NCBI GenBank assembly: GCA_026413225.1
Contig: CM048553.1
Location: 138,454,690-138,518,689, forward strand
Reading direction: 5' to 3'
DNA from: Otis tarda
Lineage: Eukaryota > Chordata > Aves > Otidiformes > Otididae
Length of the DNA: 64,000 nucleotides
Shown here: piece after piece, positions 60,463 through 64,000 of the stretch
Layout of the letters: each line of letters opens with the position of its first letter
Numbering within the stretch: the first letter of the stretch is position 1
The notes under the pieces: generated by a model
Told to the model about the DNA's origin: nothing
Database searches by the model: none
The model's input: the letters and a program-made list of their open reading frames with translations, nothing else
Program-made: the position numbers and the translations under genes

Positions 60463-61279
60463 CATGGTGGGCCCGTGCCAACCTCATGAAGTTCAACCAG
60501 GCCAAGTGCAAGGTCCTGCACCTGGCTCGTGGCAATCCCAGGCACAAATACAGGTTGGGCGGAGAATGGATTGAGAGCAGCCCTGAGGAGAAAGACTTGG
60601 GAGTGCTGGTTGACGAGAGGCTCAACATGAGTGGGCAATGCGCCCTTGCGGTCCAGAAGGCCAACCGCATCCTGGGCTGCATCAAGAGGAGCGTGGCCAG
60701 CAGGTCGAGGGAGGTGATTCTGCCCCTCTACTCTGCCCTGGTGAGACCCCACCTGAAGTACTGCATCCAGTTCTGGAGTCCCCAACATAAGAAGGACATG
60801 GACCAGTTGGAAAGGGTCCAGAGGAGGGCCACAAAGATGATCAGAGGGCTGGAGCACCTCTCCTATGAGGACAGGCTGAGAGAGTTGGGGCTGTTCAGCC
60901 TGGAGAAGAGGAGGCTCTGGGGAGACCTGATAGTGGTCTTCCAATACCTCAAGGGGGCCTACAGGAAAGATGGGGAGAAGCTGTTTAGTAGGGCCTGTTG
61001 TGATAGGACAAGGGGTAATGGGTTTAAATTAGAAGGAGGTAGGTTTAGATTAGATATTAGAAAAAATTTTTTTACAATGAGAGTTGTAGAGCACTGGAAC
61101 AGGTTGCCCAGAGAGGTGGTGGATGCGCCATCCCTGGAAATGTTCAAGGCCAGGCTGGATGAGGCTCTGAGCAACCTGATCTAGTCAGGGATGTCCCTGC
61201 TTCTTGCAGGGGGGTTGGACTAGATGACCTTTGAAGGTCCCTTCCAACTCTAACCATTCTATGATTCTATGATTCTATA
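60463..61279 (+). mobile_element. CR1 LINE, longest and best-kept copy
   Basis: 817 bp cover the C-terminal part of ORF2, the 3' untranslated region with the hairpin CCCTGC-TTCTT-GCAGGG (61195-61211), and three terminal 8-bp units. The 5' end is cut within ORF2, as usual for CR1 copies that stop early during reverse transcription. The reading frame is intact from the truncation to the normal stop, so the insertion is probably the youngest CR1 in the window. It cannot move on its own because the endonuclease and reverse-transcriptase core are missing. Confidence 0.95.
60486..61187 (+). pseudogene. CR1 ORF2 C-terminal remnant, open for 232 codons plus stop
   Basis: The frame continues open upstream to the truncation near 60463, so the ATG at 60486 is an internal Met, not the real start. 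Recognisable CR1 stretches in order are [58 protein letters not shown] and [15 protein letters not shown]. This is the region beyond the reverse-transcriptase core. The natural end is at the TAG after LSNLI. No promoter is attached, so there is no reason to expect a protein. Confidence 0.88.
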
Positions 61280-61285
61280 ACATTG

Positions 61286-61304
61286 ATTTGATTTGAAATC
61301 AAAT
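61286..61304. repeat. 19-bp perfect palindrome next to a CR1 end
   Basis: ATTTGATTT-G-AAATCAAAT has nine-base arms around one central base and lies 7 bp after the CR1 tail. Confidence 0.6.
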
Positions 61305-62619
61305 GGGATTCTTTAAAACAATGACTGTCATTTTAATGCTTTTGATTTTTTGTGGGTTTTTTTTTTCCTGTTGAAAATGATGCTTTTTCTGCTCCAAGAA
61401 TTCATGTAGATGCATGTGATGTTTCCGAAAAGTATGTCTTTAATAAAAAACACTTGGCGCGTGCCTTTCTTTTCCACTCACCTGAACAGTTCTGCAGCCT
61501 GTCATTGTTCTTTTTCCACATACAGATGAGCAATGAAGTTTCTGACAGTTTTTTCCCCCACCAGATAACTTTACAACAGGAGAGCAATTATGTCCGAAGC
61601 CCAGTCACCGCATAGAAACAATATCACGTTATTTATGACTCACAGCAGTCCAACACTTTGATTTGGAATTGTAATTACTCACCAGTTGTGATATAAATCA
61701 TCTGGATGGATGCTTTTCCCAAAATATGGATATTGAACAAATCAGAGGAAATCACAATCACCTGGTTAACGTTCACCAAACAGGGAGGGAGTCCAAATTT
61801 GTTGAATAAATTATTTGTTAAGAATGATTCACTCACTTCTACTTATCACCATCTCTGCCAAAAGCCCTCAGGCTCTCCGAAGCGTTAGATCAGTACTAAA
61901 TGCATGCTTCATAGTGTAATGACTGGAGCAGGAGGAATAAAAACATACTTACCACTGTCAGAATTAATCTGTTAATAGAAAAGTTTGTGCAAGGATTCTG
62001 TAACTCATATCTGTGAGGAAACAGGTTCCCCATTTACAGAAAATGGAGCTGTTTTTCTTTAAGCAGTGAGCTGCCTATTGTGTAGGTAATTACAAGAAGG
62101 CCTATGTTGACCTGGCAATGAGGTAGTGTATCTAAATACCTGAAGTGAAGAAGAGAAATAGAAATGAAAGCAGAGGCCCCATCTGTTAGACTGTAATGAT
62201 TGTGCTATTTGAAGGCAGAAAGGTTTGTCTGAAGCAGCTGGTTTCTCTCCAAGTGACCTTTTAGCATTTCTGCTTTTGCCGTCTGACAGATGTGTCAACT
62301 CAATAATTTCAAAAGCCCCTGAGTAAATAACCAATTGTGAGCAAGGATGACCCAAAGCGATGACAAAATGGGTGCACACACAGCACATTACAGAACATAA
62401 TACCTACTGAAAGAACAGGGAACATTATCGAAGAGGAAAAACATTTTACTCTTTATGTTTGAGTAAATGGTTTTCCTGCCCACAGATCAGTTGTTTTCGA
62501 GGGAAAAAGGAACCGCGAAGTGAATGGAAGGGTATTGTGGCGTGTTTGCCCTTGGAGCATGTCTGTAAGCTAGCTGCAGGACTCAGGTGGCGTCTCAGAG
62601 CTCAAAATGGACTTCAGCT
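61305..62619. other. Unique AT-rich noncoding DNA
   Basis: No gene was recognised. Confidence 0.6.
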
Positions 62620-63085
62620 CCCTCCCTCGGCCCACAGCCTGGAAGAAGGACTGAAGGCCACAGCTAATTGACTTTGTGAATGATTGGGGAACTGCAGAGA
62701 GGTGACTGCAATCAGACAGGAGTTGATCAAGTTTAAAGTCCACTGAAGAGTTTCCAAAAGTGATGCAGATGCTACTTTTAACTCAAACTTGAAGCCTGGC
62801 TGAGGGAAATGCCGAAGCAATTGGAGATCCCTGAACGTGCTGCAGTTTGGTGATACGCCGGTTATTCTGCTGGGGGCCCACGCCATTAGAAATTGCTTCT
62901 CCTGCACGGCTGTCACGGACTCTTCACAAAGAATCAAATCTGCCAAATTTAGTTATACTTAGTGTAGTTGCACTCCAAAGCCTGCAGAGCTTTAAAGGAG
63001 CTGACAGCACAGGCAGCACCATATCAGTCCAGGTTTCACCAATGGAGAGCAGCAGTACGGTAGATGTCAATAGCTTCATTCTGTA
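62620..63085. promoter_or_regulatory. Candidate conserved noncoding block
   Basis: The block is relatively GC-balanced and free of homopolymers. It has TAATTGA, TTTAAAG and CAATTGG words and frames of 79-110 codons on both strands without recognisable domains. It could be an enhancer or an unknown exon. Evidence is only compositional. Confidence 0.2.
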
Positions 63086-64000
63086 ATGTGGCTGGGTTGC
63101 TTTGCTTCCTTATGATGTGGTGGAAAGTGCTAACCAAACAAACCTTCTTTCTATACTCCCCATAGTGGGTGAAAGTATCTAAAATTCCCTTTGAGACTGA
63201 AAGAAGGACAATGCTGAAAGTCAGGCGATCTAGACTAAACCATGGTTCTTCTGCAGATCTATCTCAAATTCTCTCCATATCTGTTTCCTCAGGTGTAAGA
63301 TATAATTAATAATAAATCTCATAACGGTGCTGTGTGCTATAATTCATTAACTTTAATAATGAACTCTGAGCTCTTCGAAAAAAAGGAAAGAAGTAGGAAG
63401 AATTATTGAGAGTGGGTGTTGTTTTTTAAAAAATATTACCATGGGCCTGTATAAATCAGATCTTAAACTAAAAGTTTGATAGTCAGGAAGTTTGACAGTG
63501 GTAACAATAATTGTGTCTCTCAAGTGTTCATCTGAGCAGGTCCAGTATACCAAGGCTGCAAACAACTTCCATGTAGAAAATTTACTGCAATGTCCATTAG
63601 AAATTATAAAAAAGAGAACTCTTAATTAAAACATGTTTCAATGTAAGACCAGATACCTTTATTTATATAAGAGAGATCTGAGGATATTTAAAGATTGATA
63701 ATTGATTTACTAGAGGAATAAATAAAAATGTAACTAGTAGTGGTGTCAATCATACATATACTTCGAGAATATCATAATGAATACCTGAAGAATATAAAAC
63801 CTTTTTTTTTAATTGTATTGACATATATTCTAATTTAATATAATTGCAAATCCATTCTGTACAATTTCAGACACAAGCTAGTGCAAGACTGGATTTACAG
63901 TTATACTAATGAAACTTTTTCAAATTTTTGTAATTTTTTGCAGTTATTTCCAATTTGGTCACTGGTTGGCCGTAGTTAGCGGAGTGCAGTAGATGACATG
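63086..64000. other. Unique AT-rich noncoding DNA to window end
   Basis: No gene was recognised. A CTTTTTTTTT run lies near 63802-63811. The composition becomes very AT-rich toward the end. Confidence 0.6.

Overview
The window is vertebrate nuclear DNA, almost certainly from a bird. The evidence is the repeat content. There are at least eight 5'-truncated CR1 LINE copies with the bird-type 3' end (a small CCCTGC/GCAGGG hairpin, a conserved tail, then 8-bp ATTCTATG repeats). There are also two solo LTRs of the kind seen in bird ERVL-like endogenous retroviruses. The LTR types suggest a bird outside the chicken lineage, but that is a weak inference. Nothing prokaryotic is present: no operons, no ribosome-binding sites, no CRISPR array, and no tRNA or rRNA that I can support.

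I find no intact host protein-coding gene. The sequence reads as a gene desert or a very long intron: AT-rich single-copy DNA with short A/T runs. Several blocks hold clustered palindromes or transcription-factor-like sites and could be conserved noncoding elements, but conservation cannot be measured from one sequence. One short open block at 5604-5777 ends in a perfect splice donor and is the only exon candidate worth naming. One strong CpG-island-like patch (13445-13720), split by a run of 33 A, is the only promoter-like segment.

Layout. 1-8.5 kb: unique DNA with the exon candidate. 8.56-8.66 kb: copy of an old palindromic repeat. 8.7-13.4 kb: unique DNA with a small GC-rich patch. 13.4-13.7 kb: CpG island. 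14.1 and 14.6 kb: minus-strand CR1 and a CR1 tail scrap. 16.7-17.0 kb: probable old hAT-like DNA transposon. 19.0-19.5 kb: first solo LTR. 23.0-24.7 kb: two CR1 copies in the same direction. 27.8 kb: a second palindromic-repeat copy. 27.9-39.5 kb: unique DNA with several regulatory-looking blocks. 39.5 and 41.9 kb: a young and an old CR1. 43.7-44.9 kb: second solo LTR with a perfect 5-bp target duplication. 45-58 kb: unique DNA with palindromes, a G-quadruplex motif and an RFX-like X-box. 58.16-58.8 kb (minus strand): broken remains of a Ty3/Gypsy integrase. 59.5-61.3 kb: two more CR1 copies, the second with a 233-codon open reading frame. 61.3-64 kb: unique DNA.

The most interesting item is the Ty3/Gypsy integrase fossil at about 58.16-58.8 kb. 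It lies in three or four reading-frame pieces, and the order of its integrase motifs is still readable. Almost all other open frames are chance frames or antisense shadows of CR1 and LTR sequence.
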